From positions 1 to 35,708 of the forward strand of contig MGYJ01000010.1 in assembly GCA_001801685.1 (NCBI GenBank): DNA of 35,708 nucleotides, in the 5' to 3' direction. The translations under genes were made by a program, and so were the position numbers. The stretch is from Gammaproteobacteria bacterium RIFCSPHIGHO2_12_FULL_63_22. GTDB taxonomy: Bacteria; Pseudomonadota; Gammaproteobacteria; Xanthomonadales; Xanthomonadaceae. Every line of letters begins with the position of its first letter. Position 1 is the stretch's first letter. Positions 1-8,085 of this stretch are shown here, one piece after another. The notes below the pieces were generated by a model. That model did not search any database. It saw only the letters and a list, made by a program, of their open reading frames with translations, and was not told the origin of the DNA.

Positions 1-636
1 GATTTCAATCGCAAGGGCACGTCGGTCTATTCCAATCGCATCGGCCAGCGCGTCGCCGCGCCGGGCGTGACGATCGTTGACGACGGCACCCTGGCGGGCC
101 GGCGCGGGTCTCTCAACGTGGACGACGAAGGCACGGTGACCCAGTGCACCACGCTGATCGAGGACGGCATCCTGCGCGGCTACCTGCAGGACACATTGAA
201 CGCGCGGCTGATGGGCATGGCGCCGACCGGCAATGGCCGTCGCGAGAGTTTTGCCCACCTGCCAATGCCACGCATGACCAATACCTACATGCTGGCAGGC
301 AACCACGATCCCGCCGAGATGATCGCATCGGTGGAGCGTGGGCTTTATGCGCCGAATTTCGGTGGCGGCCAGGTGGATATCACCAGCGGCAAGTTCGTGT
401 TCTCGGCCAGCGAGGCCTACCTGATCGAAAACGGCCGCATCACCCGCCCGGTGAAGGGCGCGACCCTGATCGGCAACGGACCGGAGACGATGAACCGCGT
501 CAGCATGATCGGTAATGACCTTGCGCTCGATGCCGGTGTCGGCATCTGCGGCAAGGATGGACAGAGCGTGCCGGTTGGCGTGGGCCAGCCTTCCTTGAAG
601 ATCGATGCGATGACGGTCGGCGGCACGCGTGCCTGA
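1..636 (+). CDS. tldD: Metalloprotease TldD, C-terminal part (5' end outside window)
   Basis: The reading frame is open from base 1 and ends with TGA at 634-636, giving 211 residues of a protein normally near 480. The first visible residues, [15 protein letters not shown], are the stretch that in TldD directly follows the zinc-binding HExxxH helix, so the catalytic histidines lie just upstream of the window. The third zinc ligand of the family, a cysteine, is visible near the end in [17 protein letters not shown]. TldD forms a heterodimer with TldE/PmbA that degrades unfolded or linear peptides and is known for microcin B17 maturation and CcdA turnover. PmbA is encoded about 590 bp downstream on the same strand, with darP between them on the other strand. 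Identification is very secure; only the truncation limits it. Confidence 0.96.
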   Translation, partial: DFNRKGTSVYSNRIGQRVAAPGVTIVDDGTLAGRRGSLNVDDEGTVTQCTTLIEDGILRGYLQDTLNARLMGMAPTGNGRRESFAHLPMPRMTNTYMLAGNHDPAEMIASVERGLYAPNFGGGQVDITSGKFVFSASEAYLIENGRITRPVKGATLIGNGPETMNRVSMIGNDLALDAGVGICGKDGQSVPVGVGQPSLKIDAMTVGGTRA

Positions 637-651
637 GCGACGGCCGTGCGC

Positions 652-1191
652 TCAGTCCTGCGGGTCGGCTTCGCCTTGCATCAATTCGCGCAGCTCGCGG
701 AACAATTCGCGATAGGCATGCGGCGGTTTGTTGTGCAGTTTTTCTTCGCGCGCATTGCGCGCCAGCTGGCGAAGATGCTGCCGGTCGGCGTGCGGGTATC
801 CGGCGAGCAGGTCGGCAAGTACGGTATCGCCTTCGGCAACGATCTGGTCGCGAAGCGCTTCGATGCGATGCAGGGCGGCGGTTTCGCGGCGCGAATCGGC
901 CTTGTCGTGTTCCATCGCGGCGCGAATTGCGTCAAGCGTTTCATCGCTTTCACGGCGAAGCTTCTTGGCCAGGAATCCAACCTGCCGCTTGCGCGCGATC
1001 TGCGCGGTGATGCGCTGCGCAGCGATCGCTATCGCGAGCAGGTCGTCGCCCATCGGGATCTGCGCGAGCCGCGCCGCCGGTTGGTCCACCAGCCTATGCG
1101 CAAGCTCGAGCACGGCCAAGGCCTCGCGACGCATGTCGCCTTTGCTCGGGCCGAGATAATCGCCTGAATCTTCGTCAACACCACGCGCCAT
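652..1191 (-). CDS. darP: DarP/YjgA-family ribosome maturation factor
   Basis: This encodes 179 residues, close to E. coli YjgA (183). The protein is highly charged and helical, with the family landmarks GDDLLAIAIAA, IARKRQVGFLAKKLR and a C-terminal RQLARNAREEKL stretch. YjgA/DarP associates with pre-50S particles and helps late maturation of the large subunit. The gene is antisense between tldD and pmbA: its stop lies 15 bp from the tldD stop and its ATG (1191) is 31 bp from the pmbA start. Linkage of yjgA and pmbA is common in gammaproteobacteria. The family call is confident; the molecular role is transferred from E. coli. Confidence 0.9.
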   Translation of the reverse strand: MARGVDEDSGDYLGPSKGDMRREALAVLELAHRLVDQPAARLAQIPMGDDLLAIAIAAQRITAQIARKRQVGFLAKKLRRESDETLDAIRAAMEHDKADSRRETAALHRIEALRDQIVAEGDTVLADLLAGYPHADRQHLRQLARNAREEKLHNKPPHAYRELFRELRELMQGEADPQD

Positions 1192-1193
1192 CG

Positions 1194-1222
1194 TTCATCA
1201 ATCCCCGGGAAACACGCATAGT
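1194..1222 (+). promoter_or_regulatory. Possible pmbA promoter, possibly leaderless
   Basis: TTCATC (1194-1199), a 17-bp spacer and CATAGT (1217-1222) precede pmbA. The -10 match abuts the first ATG, so a transcript would begin near 1229, the second in-frame ATG. No Shine-Dalgarno sequence lies at a useful distance. The call is prediction by eye; the -35 match is weak. Confidence 0.25.
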
Positions 1223-2596
1223 ATGGGCATGACCACCGACATCACCAAATCAAGGCCGCCGTCCGAAGGCGCCAGCGACGCCGATCGGCTGGCCGGCCTG
1301 GCGGCCCAGGTGCTCGAACTGGCCGCTGCGCGCGGCGCCAGCCAGGCTGAAGTTTCGATCAGCGAGGACAGCGGACTGGCTGTCAACGTGCGCATGGGCG
1401 AAGTGGAAACCGTCGAGCGTACGCGTGACCGGGGCGTGTCCCTGACTGTCTATTTCGGCCAGCGCAAGGCCAGCGCCAGCACCGCCGACCTGCAGCCCTC
1501 AAGCCTGCTGGCGACGGTCGAGCAGGCCTGCGCGATTGCAAAATTCACGGAAGCCGACAGCGCGGCCGGATTGGCCGATGCCGGGCTGATGGCGCGCGAA
1601 ATCGCCGACTTCGACCAGTGGCATCCCTGGGACATCGATGCGGAGCGCGCCATCGCGCTGGCCATTGCCGCCGAAGCGCGCGGCCGCGACACCGATCCGC
1701 GCATCAGCAATTCGGATGGCTCGGCGGTCAACACCAGCACCAGCATTGCTACCTACGCGAACAGCCACGGATTCATCGGCTTCGAGCGCAGCACCAGCCA
1801 TTCCATCAGTTGTTCGCTGATCGCCGGTCGCGACGACGGCATGCAGCGCGACTATTGGTACACCGCCGGGCTGTCTGCCGATGACCTCGAGACACCGGCG
1901 CAGGTGGGACGACGCGCCGCAGAACGCACGGTTGCGCGGCTCGACCCGCGACCGATCCGCACCGGCGATTTTCCGGTGCTGTTCTCTCCTGAAATGTCGC
2001 GCAGCCTGGTCGGCCACCTGTTGGGTGCAGTGTCGGGTGGCGCGCTCTATCGCCGCGCCAGTTTCCTGCTCGACTCGGCAGGCACGCGATTGTTTCCCGA
2101 TTGGTTCTCGATCGTCGAAGACCCGTTTGTTCCCCGCGGTTTCCGATCGGCGTCCTTCGATGCGGAGGGCGTGGCAACCCGGCACCAGGACCTGGTGCGC
2201 GACGGCGTGCTTTCGCGTTACGTGCTGGGCAGCTATTCGGCGCGCAAGCTAGGTCTTGCCACGACCGCCAACGCTGGCGGCGTGCATAACCTGAAGGTCA
2301 CGAGCAACGCCGTGGATGCGGACTCGATGATGCGGCAGATGGGCACCGGTTTGCTGGTGACCGAACTGATGGGGCAGGGCGTCAACACGATCACCGGCGA
2401 CTACTCGCGGGGCGCTGCCGGTTTCTGGATCGAAGGCGGGGAAATCCAGCACGCCGTGGACGAAATCACCATCGCAGGCAACCTGCGCGACATGTACCAG
2501 GCAATCGAGGCAGTGGGCGCCGACATCGATCGTCGTTCGCACATCAGCATCGGCTCGGTGCTGGTCGGCAAGATGATGGTGGCTGGCGAATCCTGA
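1223..2596 (+). CDS. pmbA: Metalloprotease PmbA/TldE, partner of TldD
   Basis: This is a 457-residue protein, against 450 for E. coli PmbA. It has the two-domain TldD/PmbA fold signature: an N-terminal region with VNVRMGEVETVERTRDRGVSLTVY and a C-terminal domain with FPVLFSPEMSRSLVGHLLGAVSGGALYRRASFLLD and the closing GDYSRGAAGFWIEGGEI motif. Like other TldE subunits it lacks the HExxxH zinc motif and so is the non-catalytic partner that completes the TldD active site. The start is ATG 1223 or ATG 1229 (MGM...); neither has a good ribosome-binding site. It is divergent from darP across 31 bp, which forces any promoter to overlap gene ends. Identity is secure; the exact start is uncertain by two codons. 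Confidence 0.95.
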   Translation: MGMTTDITKSRPPSEGASDADRLAGLAAQVLELAAARGASQAEVSISEDSGLAVNVRMGEVETVERTRDRGVSLTVYFGQRKASASTADLQPSSLLATVEQACAIAKFTEADSAAGLADAGLMAREIADFDQWHPWDIDAERAIALAIAAEARGRDTDPRISNSDGSAVNTSTSIATYANSHGFIGFERSTSHSISCSLIAGRDDGMQRDYWYTAGLSADDLETPAQVGRRAAERTVARLDPRPIRTGDFPVLFSPEMSRSLVGHLLGAVSGGALYRRASFLLDSAGTRLFPDWFSIVEDPFVPRGFRSASFDAEGVATRHQDLVRDGVLSRYVLGSYSARKLGLATTANAGGVHNLKVTSNAVDADSMMRQMGTGLLVTELMGQGVNTITGDYSRGAAGFWIEGGEIQHAVDEITIAGNLRDMYQAIEAVGADIDRRSHISIGSVLVGKMMVAGES

Positions 2597-2611
2597 GCCC
2601 GGGGATGTGCG

Positions 2612-3955
2612 CTAGAACTGGTCGACCGGCACGTTGAAGCGGATGCTGTCGCCCGGCGTGTGCCCGCTGCCGCTCTGGCAATGCAGGATGTAAGGGCGGA
2701 CCGATCCGGTATTGAGTTCGTCGCTTTCAACCTGCACCAGGTAGCGCTGGTTGGCGCCGTCGCCGCGGTCATCCTTGTCGCCGAGATAAACCTCGCCAAA
2801 TCCAGTCTGGTTGTTGCCACCGGCAATGACAGCCAGCGTCGCGCCGTCGAGCAGTCGCATCTCCAGGCCGTAATTGCCGCCTGCGCGCTGGCCGGTGCCA
2901 GGGTCCTGGATCTCGCACTGCACGCGATCGGGATGGCGGAAGAACAGCAGGTGCGTGTTCTGGTGGTTCGATCCGGCCGGAATCGCGAACGCGCGCGGCA
3001 GGGCTTCGCCAGGTACGCGAAGATCTGATTGCACCAGGGTCCTGCGATTGACGTGTCCGTCCTGCGCGCCGTCGCCGGTGCATACCTCGATGCAGCCACC
3101 CCATTCCTGCTTTGAAATCCTGAAGTCGGCACCGAAGCTGGTGTTGTCCTGCACCGTGCAGAAACTGACCAGTCCCACGCCGCCAGCCGTGGCGGGGGCG
3201 AATCGGATCACAGCATCTTCGTAGTTTCCCGCGGGCGCGCCGACGGCTGCGAATACGTCGAGCATGCGCACGATCTCACCGGGTGCAAGGCTGAGGAAGC
3301 CCGTGCTGCCAACCGGATTGTTGGAAGCATCGGATATGCCGAAAAATACACTCATGGCGGTTGTAGGCGATCCGGGCGTGCTGTCGTTGATGCGACCGAC
3401 AAAACAATTGGTCTGGAACGAGGGGCTGGACGGCGTGGCAGCGAGTCGGCGCAATCCATTCACCGCGCTCGACGCCGAAGTGAAGGTGTGCGCGGGGAAT
3501 GCCTCGACGGTGAATCCTGCTCCGGCCGGGTTGCTCACGCGGGAAAATCCGGCGAAAGGCTGGTTTTCCTCAGAAGTCTCCACAAGCTGGAGGAAGCCGA
3601 ACTGCGACCCGGCAGGCAAGCCCGGGCAGAGCGCGCGCAAGCTGGCGAAGCCTATCCCGGGGTCGGGAATGGAGAACTCGGGACAGGCCAGCGGCGTGGT
3701 CGGCGTGACGCCCGTAGCGGGATAGAACGTTGGGGAGACCAGCGTGATGCCCGGGTGCAGCTTCCGGAAATTGAATCGCTGCGCGAAGGCCGCGGTGTCC
3801 ACCACCACCGGAAACACCTGGGTCGTGTGGTAACCGTCCGTTGATTGCGCGTGCACTACCTGCGCGCCTGCCAACAGGAAAAAAGCAAGGCAGATGCCAC
3901 CGGGGAAGGATTTCCTTGGCACGACGAAACGTTCCTGGCGCGGATGACGAGCCAT
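2612..3955 (-). CDS. Secreted protein of unknown function
   Basis: I chose ATG 3955 (447 residues) over upstream in-frame starts because it places a typical Sec signal peptide at the N-terminus: basic start MARHPRQERFVVPRKS, hydrophobic core ICLAFFLLAGA, and a likely cleavage site VHA|QS. An earlier start would overlap the divergent DUF4870 gene. The mature protein has eight cysteines (for example in GGCIEVCTG, VQCEI and LHCQS), an even number compatible with disulfides in the periplasm or outside. It is rich in Gly, Pro, Ser, Thr, Asn and Phe and predicted mostly beta. There is no lipobox, transmembrane anchor or enzymatic motif that I recognise. The gene converges on pmbA with a 15-bp gap and is monocistronic. 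I do not recognise the family, so I assign no function. Confidence 0.8.
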   Translation of the reverse strand: MARHPRQERFVVPRKSFPGGICLAFFLLAGAQVVHAQSTDGYHTTQVFPVVVDTAAFAQRFNFRKLHPGITLVSPTFYPATGVTPTTPLACPEFSIPDPGIGFASLRALCPGLPAGSQFGFLQLVETSEENQPFAGFSRVSNPAGAGFTVEAFPAHTFTSASSAVNGLRRLAATPSSPSFQTNCFVGRINDSTPGSPTTAMSVFFGISDASNNPVGSTGFLSLAPGEIVRMLDVFAAVGAPAGNYEDAVIRFAPATAGGVGLVSFCTVQDNTSFGADFRISKQEWGGCIEVCTGDGAQDGHVNRRTLVQSDLRVPGEALPRAFAIPAGSNHQNTHLLFFRHPDRVQCEIQDPGTGQRAGGNYGLEMRLLDGATLAVIAGGNNQTGFGEVYLGDKDDRGDGANQRYLVQVESDELNTGSVRPYILHCQSGSGHTPGDSIRFNVPVDQF

Positions 3956-3992
3956 GATTGCACAATCGCCTCGCGGCCGGCCGGCACATGAC

Positions 3993-4021
3993 TTGACACG
4001 GGGATGAACGCAGCGGAAATT
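3993..4021 (+). promoter_or_regulatory. Possible promoter of the DUF4870 gene
   Basis: A perfect -35 hexamer TTGACA (3993-3998) is followed after 17 bp by GAAATT (4016-4021), a weak -10. It lies 42 bp before the DUF4870 ATG in the only plausible divergent promoter region here. This is a consensus match only. Confidence 0.35.
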
Positions 4022-4062
4022 CAGCACACGCACGCGGGGTGCGCTCTTGAAGGGGCCTGGAA

Positions 4063-4485
4063 ATGTCCGTACCGAACGATTACACGACGCCGCCACCACC
4101 ACCCTCCGGCACGCCAAGCGCCGAGGAAAGGCAATGGGCGATGTTCGCGCACCTGTCCGCGCTGTTGGGCGGATTGTTGACGGGCGCCGTCGGCGGCTGG
4201 GGTTCCTTCATCGGGCCGCTGATCATCTGGCTGGTCAAGAAGGACACCATGCCCTTCGTCAACGACCAGGCCAAGGAGGCGCTGAATTTCAACATCACCG
4301 TTTCCGCGATCTTCCTCGCGCTCTGGATCCTGACCGTGGTCACCTTGTTCATCGGTGCGTTGCTGACGTTCCCGCTGATGGCGATCATCGGTATCGCTGC
4401 GCTGGTCTTCATCGTCATCGCGGCGATCAAGTCGAACGAGGGCGTGGCCTATCGCTATCCTTTCGCGATCCGCCTGATCAAGTAG
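4063..4485 (+). CDS. DUF4870 (Tic20-like) small membrane protein
   Basis: This 140-residue protein matches the DUF4870 pattern. It has a short Pro-rich cytoplasmic N-terminus (TTPPPPPSGTPSAEERQ), then ERQWAMFAHLSALLG, a glycine-rich first membrane segment, the conserved IIWLVKKDTMPFVNDQAKEALNFN block (given here only as a landmark around residues 54-77), and two further hydrophobic segments ending in YRYPFAIRLIK. The family's function is not established; it is distantly related to the Tic20 membrane fold. AAGGGG sits 7 nt before ATG 4063, a good ribosome-binding site that fixes the start. It is divergent from the secreted-protein gene and convergent with ispA. The family call is confident and the role unknown. 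Confidence 0.88.
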   Translation: MSVPNDYTTPPPPPSGTPSAEERQWAMFAHLSALLGGLLTGAVGGWGSFIGPLIIWLVKKDTMPFVNDQAKEALNFNITVSAIFLALWILTVVTLFIGALLTFPLMAIIGIAALVFIVIAAIKSNEGVAYRYPFAIRLIK

Positions 4486-4521
4486 GCACGTCGCAACGCG
4501 AGCAATAACCGGACGAGCAGG

Positions 4522-4547
4522 TCGCGCGGGTCAATTGGCCCGCGCGA
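4522..4547. repeat. Inverted repeat across the ispA stop codon
   Basis: TCGCGCGGGTCAA (4522-4534) and TTGGCCCGCGCGA (4535-4547) form an inverted repeat with one mismatched pair. It can fold as a 9-bp GC stem with an 8-nt loop and overlaps the last codons and stop of ispA. It lies between convergent genes, so it could help end transcription from either side. It has no T-run, so it is not a classical intrinsic terminator. Confidence 0.45.
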
Positions 4548-5406
4548 TGGCATATTGCGCCAGCATCCTCAGCGCATCGGCGTTGGCGCCGAGCGGCGCC
4601 AGCGCCAGTTGCATGGCTTCGTCCAACGCCGCCAGTCGTTCCCGCGCTGCAGCCAGTCCAAGCAGGCCCGGATAGGTCGATTTCCCTTGCGCTGCGTCCT
4701 TGCCTGCGGTCTTTCCGAGTTGGCCGGCATCGCCTTCCACATCGAGGATGTCGTCGCGAATCTGGAATGCCAGGCCGAGCGCATCGGCATAGGTGTCGAG
4801 TTGCGCCAGCACTTCATTCGAAGCGCCGCCCGAAAGCGCGCCCATCCGAACCGCGGCGCGAATCAGCGCGCCGGTCTTCATCGAGTGCAGTTGTTCCAGT
4901 TGCGCCAGCCGCAGGGTGGCGCCGGTCGCGGCCATGTCCATCGCCTGGCCGCCGCACATGCCCTGGGCGCCCGTCGCCTGGGCAAGTTCGCGCACCAGCA
5001 GCACGCGGATCGCAGCGCTGGACGGCGCGTCGGCCAATATCGAGAACGCGAGCGACTGCAACGCGTCGCCGGCAAGGATGGCCGTGGCTTCGTCGAAGGC
5101 GACATGCACGGTCGGCTGGCCGCGCCGAAGTGAATCGTCGTCCATGGCTGGCAGGTCGTCGTGCACCAGCGAGAACGCGTGGATCAATTCCACTGCCACC
5201 GCCGGCCCATCGAGCACGACTTCGTCAGCGTTGCAGGCACGTCCGGCCGCATAGACCAGCAACGGCCGCAAGCGCTTGCCACCGCCCAGCACGGCGTGGC
5301 GCATCGCTTCCTGGAGCATCGGAAACGAAGGCTGCCGCGACAGCGCCTCCTGCAGTGCGACCTCGACCCGATCACGCCAGGCCGGGATCAGCGCTTCAGC
5401 CGCCAT
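4531..5406 (-). CDS. ispA: Farnesyl diphosphate synthase (short-chain polyprenyl synthase)
   Basis: This 291-residue trans-isoprenyl diphosphate synthase condenses DMAPP/GPP with IPP to make farnesyl diphosphate, the precursor of undecaprenyl-phosphate and quinone side chains. The first Asp-rich motif is in [12 protein letters not shown] and the second in [21 protein letters not shown] binds IPP diphosphate. MCGGQAMDM is typical of bacterial IspA. ATG 5406 is chosen because [10 protein letters not shown] is where homologs begin; the frame is open upstream but that part is xseB in another frame. The start overlaps the xseB stop by 11 nt, the common xseB-ispA coupling. The usual next gene, dxs, is absent: a convergent DUF4870 gene follows. 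Confidence 0.95.
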   Translation of the reverse strand: MAAEALIPAWRDRVEVALQEALSRQPSFPMLQEAMRHAVLGGGKRLRPLLVYAAGRACNADEVVLDGPAVAVELIHAFSLVHDDLPAMDDDSLRRGQPTVHVAFDEATAILAGDALQSLAFSILADAPSSAAIRVLLVRELAQATGAQGMCGGQAMDMAATGATLRLAQLEQLHSMKTGALIRAAVRMGALSGGASNEVLAQLDTYADALGLAFQIRDDILDVEGDAGQLGKTAGKDAAQGKSTYPGLLGLAAARERLAALDEAMQLALAPLGANADALRMLAQYAIARAN

Positions 5407-5650
5407 GGGGCTTGAAGTCTTCCGCCGCGGCCGGGTTGGTCGGGTCGGCCAGCAGGCGCACGCGCTGTTCGGCTTGTTCCAGCGCTTTCTGGCATTCGCG
5501 ATACAGCGCGATGCCGCGCTCGTAGGCGGCCAGGGATTCGTCGAGGCTTTGCTCGCCTTTCTCCATCTTCTGGACGAGCTGTTCGAGTTCGTCCAGCGCG
5601 CGTTCAAAACTGGCGGCGGCAGTCGCCGGGGTCGCGGATTGTTTGCTCAT
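5396..5650 (-). CDS. xseB: Exodeoxyribonuclease VII small subunit
   Basis: This 84-residue protein (E. coli XseB has 80) has the family core [32 protein letters not shown] followed by a helical [16 protein letters not shown] region, cited here as landmarks of the single helical-hairpin domain. Several XseB chains bind one XseA to form exonuclease VII, which degrades single-stranded DNA to oligonucleotides. xseA is not in the window. ATG 5650 (MSKQSATPA) gives the usual length; upstream in-frame starts would run into tilS. The gene lies 31 bp after tilS and overlaps ispA by 11 nt. Confidence 0.93.
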   Translation of the reverse strand: MSKQSATPATAAASFERALDELEQLVQKMEKGEQSLDESLAAYERGIALYRECQKALEQAEQRVRLLADPTNPAAAEDFKPHGG

Positions 5651-5681
5651 GCGCAAAGTGTGGGCCGCGGGCAGGGGTCGG

Positions 5682-7037
5682 TCAATTGCCGCCGGCGTCC
5701 AGGCCGGCCTTCCAGTCCAGGGCCAACCGGTGCGCGGCGCACCAGGCATCGAGCCGCGCTGAAACGATCAGGTCGCCGGCACTGAGCAATTCGCCGTCGC
5801 CGGCAAACAGCAGGGGCATGCGTTCGCGTCGCCACGGCACCACGTGTCGTTGCTGCAACTGGTGCTTGAGCGAATGCGAGTGCGCGCGTCCGGGCAGCCG
5901 GATCCGTTCGCCGCCTTCGCGCGACGCTACGCGGCAGGCGCCGAATTCGCCGGTCAGTGAAATCGCGTTTTCGCCCGTGGCGGCGGATGCGTCCAGCGGC
6001 CTGAATTGAAGCGTGCCGCCGACCGGCAGTTCCAGGCTGCCGACACCATCCCACGGACGTTGCCAGCGTCCGGGCAGGGCGTCCGGCTTCCAGCTCGCAT
6101 GCAGGCCGTCGCGCCAGCGGCGCAACACCGCCCCCGACCAGCGGTATTCGCCTGCACTATCGGCCGAACCCGAAAGCAGTTGTTCCGCGATCAACGCGTA
6201 GGCGCGTCGTCGCAGCGGCGGCAGGTGCTGCTTGTCGAGCCAGTGGCGAAGAACCCGGGAACGCCAGGCGGGATCGAGCTGCAACAGCGCAGGAATGCGC
6301 AACACCGTCGGGTCATCTCGATCGACGACGTCTTCAAGTCGTCGATCGGCTTCCTCGCCCAGCAGGCGCGAATCGTCCGCGAGCAGGGCGGCGCTCTGTG
6401 CCAGCGCGCCCGTCGCCTGCGGCCAGCGTTGCCGCAGCAGCGGCAGTACCTGTCGGCGCAGGAAATTGCGGTCCGGGCCGTCGTCTTCATTGGACGGATC
6501 ATCGCACCAGGTGAGCCCGTGCGAGTTTGCATAGGCAAGCAACTGCGGGCGCGCCAGGCCGAGCAAGGGGCGCAACAGCACGCCGTCGGCAAAACTGCGT
6601 TGTCGGCGCATGGCCGCCAGGCCCTCGCTGCCCGAGCCCCGCAGCAATCGCAGCAGAACGGTTTCGGCCTGGTCGTCCTGGTGGTGCGCGAGTACCAGCG
6701 ATTCTCCCGCACGCAGGTGCTGGGCAAACGCGGCATAGCGCGCGTCGCGGGCGGCGCCTTCCATGCCATGCCCGCTGTCGCGACGCACGCGCACGCGTTC
6801 GATGATGCAGGGCACGCCGAGCGAAGCGCACAGGCGCAGGCAGTGCTCGCTCCACTGGTCGGCATCGGCATGCAATCCGTGGTGCACGTGCAGGGCGCGC
6901 AGTCCCGCGTTCGGTTCGGTCCGCGCAGTCGCCAGGGCATGCAGCAACACCGTGGAGTCCACGCCACCACTCAGCCCCACCAGCAAGGATCGCCCGCCAA
7001 GGTCGCTCAGTGCGTCGTGGACGGCTTTGCCGGGCAT
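5682..7037 (-). CDS. tilS: tRNA(Ile)-lysidine synthase
   Basis: This 451-residue TilS (E. coli 432) has the N-type ATP pyrophosphatase P-loop SGGVDS at residues 23-28, the [11 protein letters not shown] region and [21 protein letters not shown], all diagnostic. The C-terminal third corresponds to the tRNA-binding TilS C domain, with [19 protein letters not shown]. TilS joins lysine to C34 of the CAU anticodon of a minor tRNA-Ile, switching it to read AUA, and is essential in most bacteria. ATG 7037 begins 9 bp after the accA stop, so it is probably co-transcribed with dnaE-accA, an association also seen in enterobacteria. Confidence 0.95.
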   Translation of the reverse strand: MPGKAVHDALSDLGGRSLLVGLSGGVDSTVLLHALATARTEPNAGLRALHVHHGLHADADQWSEHCLRLCASLGVPCIIERVRVRRDSGHGMEGAARDARYAAFAQHLRAGESLVLAHHQDDQAETVLLRLLRGSGSEGLAAMRRQRSFADGVLLRPLLGLARPQLLAYANSHGLTWCDDPSNEDDGPDRNFLRRQVLPLLRQRWPQATGALAQSAALLADDSRLLGEEADRRLEDVVDRDDPTVLRIPALLQLDPAWRSRVLRHWLDKQHLPPLRRRAYALIAEQLLSGSADSAGEYRWSGAVLRRWRDGLHASWKPDALPGRWQRPWDGVGSLELPVGGTLQFRPLDASAATGENAISLTGEFGACRVASREGGERIRLPGRAHSHSLKHQLQQRHVVPWRRERMPLLFAGDGELLSAGDLIVSARLDAWCAAHRLALDWKAGLDAGGN

Positions 7038-7046
7038 TGGGGCGGC

Positions 7047-8006
7047 TCAGGCAGCCTGGTAGGCTCCGTAGCCGCGCAAGCGCTGGTAGCGCTTCTCGAG
7101 CAGCGACCCGGTGTCGAGTTTTTCCAGTTCGGCCAGTTCCTCCAGCAAGGCGCTGCGCAGGGTGGCCGCCATTGCGCCCGGGTCGCGATGCGCGCCGCCC
7201 AGGGGCTCGGGGATGACGCGGTCGATCAGGCCGTGTTCCAGCAGGCGCACGGCGGTCAGTCCCAAGGCGTCCGCAGCATCGCGCGCCTTGTCGGAACTCT
7301 TCCACAGGATCGACGCGCAGCCTTCCGGCGAGATCACCGAGTACGTGCTGTACTGGAGCATCAGCGTGCGATCGCCAACGCCGATCGCCAACGCGCCGCC
7401 CGAACCGCCTTCGCCGATCACCGAGCAGATGACCGGGATTTTCAACTCCGCCATCTCCAGCAGGTTGCGCGCGATGGCCTCGGACTGGCCGCGTTCTTCC
7501 GCACCGACGCCCGGATAGGCGCCAGGCGTGTCGATGAAGGTAAACAGGGGCAAGCCGAATCGTTCGGCCAGCTTCATCAGGCGCAGCGCCTTGCGATAGC
7601 CCTCGGGCCGCGGCATGCCGAAGTTGCGCTTGATCTTGCTCTTGGTGTCGCGACCCTTCTGCTGGCCGATGACCACGCAGGACCGGCCATCGATGCGCGC
7701 CAGGCCGCCGACGATGGCGGCGTCGTCGGCAAAGGCGCGGTCGCCCGCCAGTTCATGGAACTCGTCGCAGATCAGGTTGATGTAGTCGAGCGTGTAGGGA
7801 CGTTGCGGATGCCGGGCCAACTGCGAGATCTGCCAGGGCGTCAGTGCGCCGAAGATTTCCGCCGTACGCACGCGCAGTTTTTCCTGCAGCCCCTCCACTT
7901 CGACATCGATGTTCACCGATTGCCCGGTGCTGGCCCGGCGCAGCTCCTGGATCTTGGCCTCCAGGTCGGCGATGGGTTGTTCGAAATCGAGGAAGTTGGG
8001 ATTCAT
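7047..8006 (-). CDS. accA: Acetyl-CoA carboxylase carboxyltransferase alpha subunit
   Basis: At 319 residues from ATG 8006 this is exactly the E. coli AccA length. It begins [19 protein letters not shown] and contains the crotonase-fold markers [52 protein letters not shown] and [11 protein letters not shown] (oxyanion-hole glycines). With AccD it transfers carboxyl from biotin to acetyl-CoA, the committed step of fatty-acid synthesis. The frame is open upstream but that DNA belongs to dnaE in another frame. It follows dnaE after 79 bp, the conserved dnaE-accA pair. Confidence 0.97.
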   Translation of the reverse strand: MNPNFLDFEQPIADLEAKIQELRRASTGQSVNIDVEVEGLQEKLRVRTAEIFGALTPWQISQLARHPQRPYTLDYINLICDEFHELAGDRAFADDAAIVGGLARIDGRSCVVIGQQKGRDTKSKIKRNFGMPRPEGYRKALRLMKLAERFGLPLFTFIDTPGAYPGVGAEERGQSEAIARNLLEMAELKIPVICSVIGEGGSGGALAIGVGDRTLMLQYSTYSVISPEGCASILWKSSDKARDAADALGLTAVRLLEHGLIDRVIPEPLGGAHRDPGAMAATLRSALLEELAELEKLDTGSLLEKRYQRLRGYGAYQAA

Positions 8007-8085
8007 GGGCAGCGGCTTCAGGGTAGATACGGGGCAAATACTAGCAGGGAGGGCATCGGGGGCCGGCCCCCGGCCGCGAACGGGG

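Noticed and set aside
3956-4117. Upstream extension of the secreted-protein gene
   Set aside because: It would bury the signal peptide behind 54 residues and overlap the divergent DUF4870 gene.
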